Part shown: piece by piece, positions 1 to 6,414 of the stretch
Layout: every line of letters begins with the position of its first letter
Numbering within the stretch: the stretch's first letter is position 1
Source: Candidatus Bathyarchaeota archaeon
GTDB taxonomy: Archaea; Thermoproteota; Bathyarchaeia; TCS64
Reading direction: 5' to 3'
Length of the DNA: 14,332 bases
NCBI GenBank assembly: GCA_013329615.1
Contig: DUKA01000015.1
Location: 1 to 14,332, forward strand
Notes under the pieces: model-generated
Told to the model about the DNA's origin: nothing
Database searches by the model: none
Seen by the model: only the letters and a program-made list of their open reading frames with translations
Translations under genes and position numbers: made by a program

Positions 1-1
1 C

Positions 2-1075
2 GTGGAGGGCAGCGAACTCGTCTCACATAGACCCAAGTCGGCTCCGCGTCTCCCCCTGAGCGGGCGGGGGCTGACAGTTAAGGCGGTCAGGGAGGATCAC
101 ACGATTCGCGTCGGGGACACCGGCGGGGACCCCGACTTCGTAAAGGGGAGCTTGGATGCGCATTCGGAGCTCGTGGTGCCCCTCAGGGTCCGCGGCGAGG
201 CCGTGGGGGTCATCAACCTCGAGTCGACTCGGGGATACGCGTTTACACACGACGACCAGAGGCTGGCGGAGACACTCGCCCTACACGTCTCGGGGACCCT
301 GGAGAGGATCAGACTCGCCGAAGAGAAGCAGCTGACGCAGGAGAGGATGCTGAGGGAGGAGGCCGCCGCTGAGCAGGCGCGGATGCTCGCCACAGTAAAG
401 ACGCGCTTCCTCTCCACCGCCACCCACGAGATAAGGACCCCACTAACGAGCATAATGGGCTACACGGAGCTCATACAGGGCGCCCTAGAAGCCGAGGACA
501 CGTCGAAGCTTCAGGTCTACTTCGACGCGGTCCAGAGGAACGCGGAGAGGCTTACGAGGCTCACCGACGACCTCCTCGACACCCAGAGGATCGAGGAGGG
601 CAGAATGAAGATGTCCAAGACACCCACCACTACGAGGGAGCTGCTGGTGGACCTAGCTCGGGAGGCGACGCCAAGGCTCATACATCGGCGGCAGACGCTT
701 GAGGTGAGCGACGGCTTCGGCGGGGTGGTGGATGCGGATCGGGACCGCCTCATCCAGGTGCTGGCGAATCTCGTTGGGAACGCCTCCAAGTTCTCCCCGG
801 AGGGCTCAGCGATCCAGTTACTCGTCGAGGAGAGGGGCGGCGAGGTGCTTTTCAGCGTGAGAGATGAAGGCGTCGGCATACCCCCGGAGGACCTCCCCAA
901 GCTCTTCAAACCCTTCCCAGGGATTCACGTCGAGGGTAACCGGGAGGGCACCGGCCTAGGCCTCAACATCTGCAAGGGCATAGTGGAGCTGCATGGGGGC
1001 CGCATCTGGGCCGAGTCCGGGGGCCTTGGGAAGGGGTCCACGTTCAGTTTCACGATTCCGGAGGCCCAGCCATGA
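2..1075 (+). CDS. Soluble sensor histidine kinase, GAF-like + HisKA + HATPase (5' end outside window)
   Basis: Autophosphorylating two-component sensor kinase. Numbering from the GTG at base 2, residues about 40-105 look like the end of a GAF domain (VPLRVRGEAVGVINLES followed by the usual ADR-type helix). A coiled linker (105-132) leads to HisKA with the H-box around STATHEIRTPLT, phospho-acceptor His142. The HATPase part has the N-box NLVGNASKFSPEG (N256/N260), G1 box DEGVGIP (288-294), an F-box near 302-305 and G2 box GTGLGLNICKGIVELHGG (316-333). All catalytic boxes are intact. No membrane segment is visible, so the seen part is cytosolic and probably senses a small ligand or redox state through GAF. 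The reading frame is open to the window edge, so the true start probably lies upstream. Its stop overlaps the next gene's start (ATGA), which implies that the receiver at 1072 is its partner. Not CheA: no P1/P5 domains. Confidence 0.92.
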   Translation: MEGSELVSHRPKSAPRLPLSGRGLTVKAVREDHTIRVGDTGGDPDFVKGSLDAHSELVVPLRVRGEAVGVINLESTRGYAFTHDDQRLAETLALHVSGTLERIRLAEEKQLTQERMLREEAAAEQARMLATVKTRFLSTATHEIRTPLTSIMGYTELIQGALEAEDTSKLQVYFDAVQRNAERLTRLTDDLLDTQRIEEGRMKMSKTPTTTRELLVDLAREATPRLIHRRQTLEVSDGFGGVVDADRDRLIQVLANLVGNASKFSPEGSAIQLLVEERGGEVLFSVRDEGVGIPPEDLPKLFKPFPGIHVEGNREGTGLGLNICKGIVELHGGRIWAESGGLGKGSTFSFTIPEAQP

Positions 1076-1455
1076 AGCCCAGGATTCTGGTCGTGGAGGA
1101 TGAGCGGGATGTCCTCGAGTTAGCCAGGGACATGCTGGAGTCGGGTGGGTATACTGTAGCCACCGCCACGTCTGGTGAGGAGGCGCTTCGGCTCGTCGAA
1201 GAGGAGAGGCCCGACCTCGTGCTACTCGACGTGGTGCTGCCCGGCGTCAGCGGCCTCGAGGTCTGCAGGAAGCTGAAGCGGAGCCCCGAGACGTGCGGGG
1301 TCCCCGTCGTCGTGTTCACGGCGCTCGGGGCGGAGGTCGACATGATGCTTGAGGATGGGGTTAAGGCGGATGCCTACCTGGGGAAGCCGTTCACGATGAA
1401 GGCGCTGCTCGAGAAGGTCGAGGCGCAGCTGAGCCGGGTCCAGCGGCTAGGTTAA
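1072..1455 (+). CDS. Single-domain CheY-like response regulator 1
   Basis: Stand-alone receiver domain of 127 residues with no output domain. Acidic pocket E9/D10, phospho-acceptor D53 (LVLLDVVLPG), conserved T83 (VVVFTA) and K105 (LGKPF) are all present, so it should be phosphorylatable. It starts with ATG overlapping the kinase stop codon (ATGA), which points to translational coupling and to the neighbouring kinase as its phosphodonor. Single-domain receivers act by binding a partner or as phosphorelay intermediates. Whether this one touches the archaellum is unknown: the kinase is not a CheA and no CheF adaptor is present in the window. It shares the run SGEEAL..V...RPDLV.LD.VLP..SGLEVCR.LK with the next gene, so the two are paralogues. 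Confidence 0.92.
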   Translation: MKPRILVVEDERDVLELARDMLESGGYTVATATSGEEALRLVEEERPDLVLLDVVLPGVSGLEVCRKLKRSPETCGVPVVVFTALGAEVDMMLEDGVKADAYLGKPFTMKALLEKVEAQLSRVQRLG

Positions 1456-1471
1456 CGTTTGGTGGGTCTAT

Positions 1472-1873
1472 ATGGTTGGGTTGAAGGCGCTCGTGGTCGA
1501 CGACGAGGAGGATATCCGGGGCCTAGTTAAGGCCATATTGACGGGAAACGGCTTCGAGGTCTTCACGTCCTCCTCGGGGGAGGAGGCGCTTGTGGTAGCT
1601 GATCGGTGTAGGCCCGACTTGGTGGTTCTGGATTTGGTGTTGCCTCGGCTGAGTGGGCTTGAGGTGTGCAGACTGCTGAAGGGGCGCGCGTCTACGGGGG
1701 GTGTGGCGGTGGTGATGATGTCTGTCCTGAACAGGGAGGTCGATAGGCGCCTCGCCTCCGAGGCTGGGGCGGATGGTTATGTGTCTAAGCCTTTTACGGT
1801 GGCTGGGTTCCTCGGCGAGGTAGATAAGGCGATGTGTGGGCGGGGTGTGGAGGCGGCGGCTGCGTCGGGTTAG
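1472..1873 (+). CDS. Single-domain CheY-like response regulator 2 (tandem paralogue)
   Basis: Second stand-alone receiver, 133 residues. Acidic pair D10/D11, phospho-acceptor D54 (LVVLDLVLP), S84 in the Thr/Ser switch position (VVMMSV) and K106 (VSKPF) are in place; a short Ala/Gly tail follows and no DNA-binding domain exists. The ATG at 1472 lies 16 bases after the stop of the first receiver and is preceded by a GGTGGG ribosome-binding-like stretch. The codons from about 1600 on use many more T/G-ending codons (TTG, GTT, GGT) than the first receiver, which prefers C-ending codons, so the pair may not be a very recent local copy; one may have come from elsewhere. Target unknown. Confidence 0.9.
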   Translation: MVGLKALVVDDEEDIRGLVKAILTGNGFEVFTSSSGEEALVVADRCRPDLVVLDLVLPRLSGLEVCRLLKGRASTGGVAVVMMSVLNREVDRRLASEAGADGYVSKPFTVAGFLGEVDKAMCGRGVEAAAASG

Positions 1874-1911
1874 CCGCCCTTCTGCGGCGGGTGCTTTCTC
1901 TGGGTATGGGG

Positions 1912-2019
1912 TTACTCTCTGATCTGTTGGAGCGCTTGTCTGGTCTCCTCGGGGAAGTCCCTCAAGAGGTTGCCTAGTATCGTCTTGGCGATGAAATAGT
2001 GTACGCCAGCGCCTCCGAT
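1912..2019 (-). pseudogene. Possible minus-strand coding remnant (35 codons, no start)
   Basis: The minus strand is open between stops at 2020-2022 and 1912-1914 and reads a helix-like C-terminal tail ending FIAKTILGNLLRDF..ETRQALQQIRE. There is no ATG/GTG/TTG start that would give an intact small gene. Composition looks protein-like (amphipathic helix), so it may be the 3' end of a gene destroyed before or during IS arrival. It overlaps an alternative plus-strand remnant, and at most one of the two can be genuine over the shared bases. Confidence 0.25.
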
Positions 2020-2103
2020 CTACTAATCTACAAGAGTGTTGACGGTGGAGACAGCTTCACGCTGGCGGCGAACCTCCACGAGTATATAGAATCGCATAAG
2101 TAA
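1978..2103 (+). pseudogene. Possible plus-strand remnant with one Asp-box (BNR-like) motif
   Basis: A 41-codon open stretch without a start, ending in TAA at 2101-2103, contains IYKSVDGGDSF. This fits the Asp-box pattern S-x-D-x-G-x-S/T-W/F found in BNR/sialidase-type beta-propeller repeats. A stop at 1975-1977 precedes it in frame. It may be the last repeat of a deleted surface or secreted protein. One short motif is weak evidence. Confidence 0.22.
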
Positions 2104-2140
2104 CCTCTCCCTAGAACTCGTCGCCCTTCAGCAATTTCAC

Positions 2141-3555
2141 ATGAATTTCGTTGCCTTTTCTCTGAACTGCTATCCTCAAGAACTCTTGCTTCAAGTGCTC
2201 GGGGAGACGCTCGGCCTGCCAGTCGCGCGCCTCGGCTTCACCCACACGCAGCCCACCGCCGAGGGGAGGCCACCCTACGACCCCGCAGACATGCTCAAAC
2301 TCTACGTCTGGGGATACCTCAACCAGGTCCGCTCCAGCAGGAAGCTGGAGAGGGAGTGCGGTAGGAACCTCGAGGCGATCTGGCTGATGAAGGGACTCGT
2401 CCCCGACCACTGGACCATAGCGGCCTTCCGAAGGGAGAACGCCGGCGTCGTCAAAGCCGTCTTCGGGGAGCTCGTCAAGCTCCTCATCGGCATGGGGCTG
2501 GTGGGCGGGGACCTCGTCACGGTGGACGGCGTGAAGCTCAAGGCCGTGAACTCGAGGGAGCGGAACCTGAGGAGGGAGACCCTGGGGATGAACATCAAGC
2601 GGATGGACGAGGCGGCGGCGAGGTACCTGGAGGCCCTCGACGAGGCGGACCAGGAGGAGGACGCGGGTGGGGAGGCGGATCGCCTCAGGGAGAGGCTCGG
2701 CAGGCTGCGGAGGAGGGGGGGAATCCGCCTCTCTGCTGAGGCGCCTCGAGGGGTCGGGGGAGAGGGAGGTTAGCCTCACGGACCCCGACTGCCGGCTGAT
2801 GAAGAACCGTGGGAGGCTCGAACCCTGCTACAACGCCCACGCCGCGGTGGACACCGGGAGCCACCTCGTCGTGGAGTACGATGTCTCGAGAAGTGCCTCG
2901 GACGCCCACGCCCTCAGCCCACTCGCCGTGGCGGCGAAGGAGGCTCTGGGGGTCGAGGGCCTCAGGGTGGTGGCCGACAAGGGTTTCTTCGACGCCTCAG
3001 GTGGTGGTGCGGTGCCTCGACGCTGGGGTCACGCCTTACGTGCCGAGGCCCGACGGCTACGGGAGGGGTCGCGGGGCCCGGTCTGGCGTGCCGACGAGTG
3101 GGTTCCACGGCGACAGGTTCCTCTACGACGAGGGGTGCGATGTGTACGTGTGCCCGGCGGGGAAGGTGCTGGTGCTTCGTGGCGTGGTTGAGGTGGGTGG
3201 GAGGGTGAGGAGGGCGTACAGGTCGGGTGCCTGTTTCTCTTGTCCGCACTTCATGGTGGAGTGCACGCGGAACAGGTCGGGGCGTGTCCTGTACAGGTGG
3301 GGCGAGGAGGGCCTTCTCGTGGAGATGGAGGAGAGGTTGAGGGCTGAGCCCTGGGTGCTTGATGCCCGTAAGGGGACGGTGGAGCACGTTTTCGGCTCGG
3401 TGAAGCGGGCCTTCAATCAGAGGTACCTGCTTCTGAGGGGCCTTGGGAGGGTGGCTGGGGAGGTCGGGTTTTCTATGCTGGTGTATGATTTGAGGAGGGT
3501 GTTGAGTATGGTTGGTGTCAGGGGTCTGATGGAGTCGTTTTCATCGGTGTGTTAG
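2141..3555 (+). pseudogene. IS1182-family (IS5/IS1182 type) transposase, split by two frameshifts
   Basis: DDE transposase of about 470 residues if repaired. The first frame (2141 to about 2720) has the family N-terminal signature YDPADMLKLYVWGYL, SSRKLERECGRN, GLVPDHWTIAAFRR and the first catalytic Asp (D129 in VTVDGVKLKA). Reading then continues one frame over with SGEREVSLTDPD and the second Asp in VVADKGFFDA, and shifts again near 2994-3005 into RCLDAGVTPYVPRP. That third part holds the zinc-ribbon-like CFSCPHFMVECTRNRSGR and the catalytic Glu in GTVEHVFGSVKR. The first shift coincides with a G7 run (2715-2721); both shifts are consistent with one extra base. The DDE residues all survive, so the inactivation is recent or reflects sequencing/assembly errors. 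A programmed frameshift is not typical of this family. The very N-terminus matches the family less well. Confidence 0.88.
2715..2721 (+). other. G7 homopolymer at transposase frameshift 1
   Basis: Seven consecutive G. With six, the frame joins RLRRRG directly to ESASLLRRLEGSGEREVSLTDPD, restoring the expected family continuation. It is a natural slippage site or a sequencing-error site. Confidence 0.7.
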
Positions 3556-3678
3556 TGCTTGGGTTTGTGGTGGTTATTTGGTTACGGGGTTTGTCTGTGT
3601 ATGTCTGTGTGAGTCGAGTTTTCACGCAGTCTCGATCCTCATCTATATAATCGGCGTGTAGCAATGGAGGAAGCCTCT

Positions 3679-3697
3679 AAAAACGGTGTTTCTCACC
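3679..3697 (-). terminator. Possible terminator after arlF
   Basis: On the minus strand, 15-33 bases past the arlF stop, GGTG-agaaa-CACC forms a short stem-loop (3685-3697) followed closely by T5 (3683-3679). It is weak (4-bp stem) but correctly placed. Confidence 0.35.
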
Positions 3698-3711
3698 AGA
3701 GTTTCGGGGCG

Positions 3712-4464
3712 TTACCTCTGGCAGTACCAGAAGAAGGGCGTGTTTATCCCAGGTTTATGGGAGAGGTTGATCCGGAAGCTCGTTGTGTTGATGTTTGAGA
3801 CCCAGTACGTCCCTGTTACCTGCGTCTGCGGCGTAAGTTGGATGTTCTTCGGAGTCCCTGTGAGGCCGTGGTAGACTGTAAGACTCAGTTGACCTGACAG
3901 CACCACTGCTTCGCCCCAGTTGCTCGTCACTGAGCTGGACTGTATCGCCCTGAATCCGCCGGGGAGCGTTATGAGGATAGACTCGAACTCGGTGACCGTT
4001 GCGTTGAGGTGGACCTCCACCTCCATGGTCTCCATTGGATCCCAGATGCCGTAGTCGCTGGCGCCGAAGCTTGTGGGGTTGGTTATCTCCGCCCCGCCGT
4101 CGAAGTAGACGCCCCTTACTCTCCAGTATTCACCTGAGCCATTCTGATCGTACGCTATCCACCTCGTGGCCTGGCCGAAGGCGTCCTCATAGATGGCTAG
4201 TATGTCTATCTTCGACAGGTCCCCGACGGAGAGCAGCGAGTCGCCGGTGTTCGTGACGTTTACTCGATAGGTATGCGAGTCGACACCGACGATCTTCCCA
4301 AGTGTGCACTCTTCGCCGAGCTTCTCCTCGGCGGTCGCCACCTGCTCGGAGATGGAGCTCGTTATCGTGTCCATGCTCGTTATCCCGGTCGTCAGGATGG
4401 TGGCTAGGCCGGTCAGCATGATTATTGCCGCGAAGGCGGCCGCGATTATCGTAGAGTAGCCCAA
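3712..4464 (-). CDS. arlF: ArlF (FlaF) archaellum stator protein with extra C-terminal beta module
   Basis: Membrane-anchored, extracytoplasmic archaellum component; with ArlG it anchors the motor to the cell envelope in characterised archaea. Residues 4-26 form an N-terminal membrane helix (pilin-like, no cleavage motif), 30-50 a short coil, and about 51-172 the beta-sandwich expected for FlaF (NTGDSLLSVGDLSKIDIL, WDPMETMEVEVHLN, ESILITLPGG). Residues about 177-250 are additional: VVLSGQLSLTVYHGLTGTP, IQLTPQT, GTYWVSNINTTSFRINLS and a final FFWYCQR follow the pattern of a small beta module recurrent in phage tail and surface proteins. FlaF proteins are usually about 140-170 residues, so 250 is long. 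The start is TTG at 4464, 2 bases after the arlG stop, with GGTGG about 6 bases upstream. Several N-x-S/T sequons (for example N69, N108, N154, N226, N233) fit an exposed glycoprotein. Confidence 0.85.
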   Translation of the reverse strand: MGYSTIIAAAFAAIIMLTGLATILTTGITSMDTITSSISEQVATAEEKLGEECTLGKIVGVDSHTYRVNVTNTGDSLLSVGDLSKIDILAIYEDAFGQATRWIAYDQNGSGEYWRVRGVYFDGGAEITNPTSFGASDYGIWDPMETMEVEVHLNATVTEFESILITLPGGFRAIQSSSVTSNWGEAVVLSGQLSLTVYHGLTGTPKNIQLTPQTQVTGTYWVSNINTTSFRINLSHKPGINTPFFWYCQR

Positions 4465-4466
4465 GG

Positions 4467-4937
4467 CTAGCCACCGATGCTTATCGAGTACTCGGACTTT
4501 ACGCCGTTATGGGTGATGAAGGAGAGATAGTACTGCCCCTCGTCAGGGACCGAGGAGGGCGTCAGTGTGACCTCGAGCGTCGCGTTCGGCGTCCAAGCCG
4601 CCGCGCCGTTCAATAGAGTGTAGTTCCACCCCACCCCGGAGGCGGCGTAGGTGTAACACGTCAACTCCCTCCCGAAGAATACGTTCGCCATCCGGAGCTC
4701 ACCCTCACCAATCGATGTGCTCCCAACGTTCTTCACCCACAATTTTAGCCCGGTCGTGGTGTTCACGGCGTAAACGACCTTGACGCTGGTCTTGATCCTG
4801 TCGCTAAGATACTTTGAGGTCTCAACGGAGCTCCGCTGGATGTTCGTCATCGTCGTTATGAACACCTGAGATAGCATCGAGGCGGCGACAACGATCCCTA
4901 TTAGGACTATCCCCTCGGAGACCTGGGAGGACGACAT
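4467..4937 (-). CDS. arlG: ArlG (FlaG) archaellum stator protein
   Basis: Pseudoperiplasmic archaellum component that partners ArlF and, in Sulfolobus, forms a filament-tipped stator complex. The 156-residue length and layout fit: residues 8-28 form an N-terminal membrane helix (EGIVLIGIVVAASMLSQVF), followed by a coil and a beta-sandwich domain (about 50-156) with the pattern KLWVKNVGSTSIGEGELRM and ATLEVTLTPSS. Three sequons (VNTTT, WNYT, PNAT) suggest surface exposure and N-glycosylation. ATG at 4937 has no Shine-Dalgarno but lies 24-33 bases from a TATA-like box, consistent with a leaderless message. It is first in a two-gene unit with arlF, separated from the main archaellum operon by two unknown genes and a divergent regulator. 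Confidence 0.85.
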   Translation of the reverse strand: MSSSQVSEGIVLIGIVVAASMLSQVFITTMTNIQRSSVETSKYLSDRIKTSVKVVYAVNTTTGLKLWVKNVGSTSIGEGELRMANVFFGRELTCYTYAASGVGWNYTLLNGAAAWTPNATLEVTLTPSSVPDEGQYYLSFITHNGVKSEYSISIGG

Positions 4938-4946
4938 GATTCAGAG

Positions 4947-4958
4947 AACCAACCAACC
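4947..4958 (-). repeat. (GGTT)3 tetranucleotide repeat between TATA box and start of arlG
   Basis: Three exact tandem copies of GGTT on the minus strand (AACC on plus) lie in the spacer between the TATA box and the arlG start. A change in copy number would alter promoter geometry. Confidence 0.6.
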
Positions 4959-4960
4959 GG

Positions 4961-4970
4961 AAATATTTAG
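4961..4970 (-). promoter_or_regulatory. Probable TATA box for arlG-arlF (leaderless)
   Basis: Minus-strand CTAAATATTT, whose centre is about 28 bases from the arlG ATG. With the usual archaeal spacing, transcription would start at or within a few bases of the ATG, matching the absence of a ribosome-binding site there. Confidence 0.6.
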
Positions 4971-5097
4971 ATAGTTTATGGAGCCGCGACACAGATGAGC
5001 GGGAAGCCGAAAACAGGGTAGATCAACACCTCTTCGAGATCCAATCGTATGAATCTGTGTCCGGGATACGTGTGTGTAACAAACGCCACTTGACAAC

Positions 5098-5136
5098 TGC
5101 TTAAACCGGCTGGATGTGCGGGTTCTTTCGTGAAAG
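5098..5136 (+). promoter_or_regulatory. Candidate promoter and operator palindrome for the winged-helix gene
   Basis: A TTAAA box (about 5100-5105) lies 70 bases before the regulator start. The perfect palindrome CTTTC-GT-GAAAG (5125-5136) falls where transcription would be expected to start, a position suited to autoregulation or control of the divergent arlG promoter. The TATA match is modest. Confidence 0.35.
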
Positions 5137-5173
5137 TACGGGCAGGAAAGAGGCAGTGGAGTGGAATGATTGA

Positions 5174-5476
5174 ATGACGAATAGACGTTCGAAGCTTGAG
5201 ATCTATATAGACATACTCGAGGAGATCAACGGTGGTGTGGTCATACCGACGCGTATCATGTACGGCGCCAACCTCTCCTGGAAGCCCCTTCAACAAGTAT
5301 TGAAGTCGCTCACAAACCAGGAGCTCATCGTCGAGCACACCACCGAGGACGGTGACAGGAGAACGAAGAAGGCGTACAAGCTCACTGAGAAGGGCACGAA
5401 CGTTCTTCGCTACTTCAACAAGGCGAAGGAGCTCGTCGAGAGTGAGCGTGTTCCCGAGATAAGGAACTGGCGCTAA
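5174..5476 (+). CDS. Small winged-helix transcriptional regulator (HTH_45-like)
   Basis: A 100-residue one-domain DNA-binding protein. It begins with the signature RSKLEIYIDILEEI (5-18), then TRIMYGANLSWKPLQQVLKSL (26-46) as the recognition helix-turn-helix, a hydrophilic wing (TTEDGDRRTKKAYKL, 56-70) and TEKGTNVLRYF (71-81). This architecture is extremely common in thaumarchaeal and bathyarchaeal genomes, where most members are uncharacterised. It is transcribed divergently from arlG-arlF with 236 bases between the starts, so it is a reasonable candidate to control that promoter and itself. No ligand or phosphorylation domain is present. GGAGTGG lies 11-17 bases before the ATG. Confidence 0.88.
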   Translation: MTNRRSKLEIYIDILEEINGGVVIPTRIMYGANLSWKPLQQVLKSLTNQELIVEHTTEDGDRRTKKAYKLTEKGTNVLRYFNKAKELVESERVPEIRNWR

Positions 5477-5497
5477 AAACCAGTCTACCCTTTTTTT
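5475..5497 (+). terminator. T-run terminator between convergent genes
   Basis: T7 at 5491-5497, 15 bases past the regulator stop, is typical of archaeal termination on the plus strand. On the minus strand a T5 (5479-5475) lies about 30 bases beyond the stop of the 190-aa gene, so the 30-base gap may terminate both. Confidence 0.6.
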
Positions 5498-5506
5498 AAA
5501 GATAGT

Positions 5507-6079
5507 CTAGAGTTCTATTCCGCCGTAGACTATCGACTTCTTCTCGGTCTTCAATTCGTCCGACAGCCACACGCGGGCTTCCTCGGGGTCCACATCATAG
5601 ATGATCTTGTGGACGGTGTCGCCGTTCGGCATGTCGACCTTGGTCCTCCTCGTGTTCACCCCAAGGCCGCACTGGAGCTTCCCGTTGAAGACATAGGACG
5701 GATCCTCGTGGGACATGAACTCGCCGCCCTCGATGAGTACCTTGTCGCCGTCCTTCTCCATCTTGATGGTGACCTCTGGTATGGTCTCGGAGTAGGTGTA
5801 GAAGCTGCCGTTCTTGACGGAGGAGACATGGAACTTATCGCCGACCATGTCGAAGGCGATGAGATCAGACTTGAGACACCTGTCCCGGAACTCGAACCAA
5901 CGGCGGAGCACGACCTTGTACTTATTGTACCCCTGAACCTGGATCGTCCCGGCGGCCTGAGGCTGATTCAGAGTCTCCCCGAGCTGTGAGACGAGGGTGT
6001 CGAGACTCTTTTCGTGATCTTTCAGGACTTTTAGGATTAAATCTACTACGTCGACTCTCTCGTCGAAGCTCACGGCCAC
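5507..6079 (-). CDS. Unknown 190-residue soluble protein beside the archaellum genes
   Basis: I do not recognise this family. It has no signal peptide or membrane helix. Residues 6-38 are predicted helical (DERVDVVDLILKVLKDHEKS.DTLVSQLGETL), followed by a basic-aromatic helix (YKVVLRRWFEFRDRCLK, 54-70). A strand-rich half follows (73-163: IAFDMVGDKFHVSSVKNGSFYTY, VTIKMEKDGDKVLIEGGEF, GKLQCGLGVNTRR), then a short acidic helix PEEARVWLSDEL. It could be a two-part protein with an N-terminal helical interaction or DNA-binding region and a beta domain. The start is GTG at 6079, chosen because GGAGGTC lies 5 bases upstream. It is an independent unit with its own promoter, sitting between arlJ-orf420 and arlG-arlF; any archaellum role is inferred from position alone. 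Confidence 0.75.
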   Translation of the reverse strand: MAVSFDERVDVVDLILKVLKDHEKSLDTLVSQLGETLNQPQAAGTIQVQGYNKYKVVLRRWFEFRDRCLKSDLIAFDMVGDKFHVSSVKNGSFYTYSETIPEVTIKMEKDGDKVLIEGGEFMSHEDPSYVFNGKLQCGLGVNTRRTKVDMPNGDTVHKIIYDVDPEEARVWLSDELKTEKKSIVYGGIEL

Positions 6080-6083
6080 CTAC

Positions 6084-6125
6084 GACCTCCTTCAAGGAGT
6101 CAAGGCGGTCAACATTATTAATAAA
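6084..6125 (-). promoter_or_regulatory. Promoter and strong ribosome-binding site of the 190-aa gene
   Basis: Minus-strand TTTATTAATAATG (6125-6113) is a TATA-like box about 35-46 bases from the GTG start. GGAGGTC at 6090-6084 is a near-perfect Shine-Dalgarno, the best one in the window, and decides the GTG start at 6079. Confidence 0.6.
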
Positions 6126-6174
6126 GAAGATAGGAACATTAACCCATAATAAGGTCACGAATTATGCTCGAGAG

Positions 6175-6238
6175 TATAATATGGATTAAGTGTGAGGAGG
6201 GGTGGTTTAGTCACTAGCATAATATAGATTACGTATGA
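6175..6238. repeat. Degenerate 21-bp direct repeat (two copies)
   Basis: Copies at 6175-6195 and 6218-6238 match at 17 of 21 positions, consensus ATAATATRGATTAMGTRTGA after the first base. Start-to-start distance is 43 bases, about four helical turns, so a protein bound at both would lie on one face of the DNA. Confidence 0.45.
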
Positions 6239-6414
6239 ATAAATAGAGTGAATAGACAGTATCTGGTACAGGGGGTATTTTAACCGAGTATGAGAAATGG
6301 TCACCAAAAATATGTTCGTTTTTCCAAAGTATCGTCTAACATGTCGTCTATGGCACATCTAGGAAGTTGTTCTACTGCCAGTTTGTAACGTGGCACACAT
6401 GTCAAGATCTACTT

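Larger units (their letters stand above)
2079..3653 (+). mobile_element. IS1182-type insertion sequence (boundaries tentative)
   Basis: The transposase remnant defines the element. The only candidate ends I could match by eye are CGAGTATATAGA at 2079-2090 and, inverted, TCTATATAATCG at 3642-3653 (11 of 12 matching). These also resemble archaeal TATA boxes, so the match may be coincidence. I could not find a convincing target-site duplication. The element sits between the second receiver gene and the 3' end of arlF and does not truncate either. Confidence 0.35.

Noticed and set aside
2111..2779. Long antisense frame opposite the transposase
   Set aside because: Mirror of GC-rich codon structure; the plus strand has unmistakable transposase motifs.
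3556..3711. tRNA or small RNA gene after the transposase
   Set aside because: No cloverleaf or T-loop consensus found; only a T/G-rich tail, a TATA-like patch and the possible arlF terminator.
6155..6358. 67-codon minus-strand frame in the AT-rich region
   Set aside because: Odd composition (many Tyr/Ile/His), no ribosome-binding site, and it overlaps the repeat region; likely chance in AT-rich DNA.
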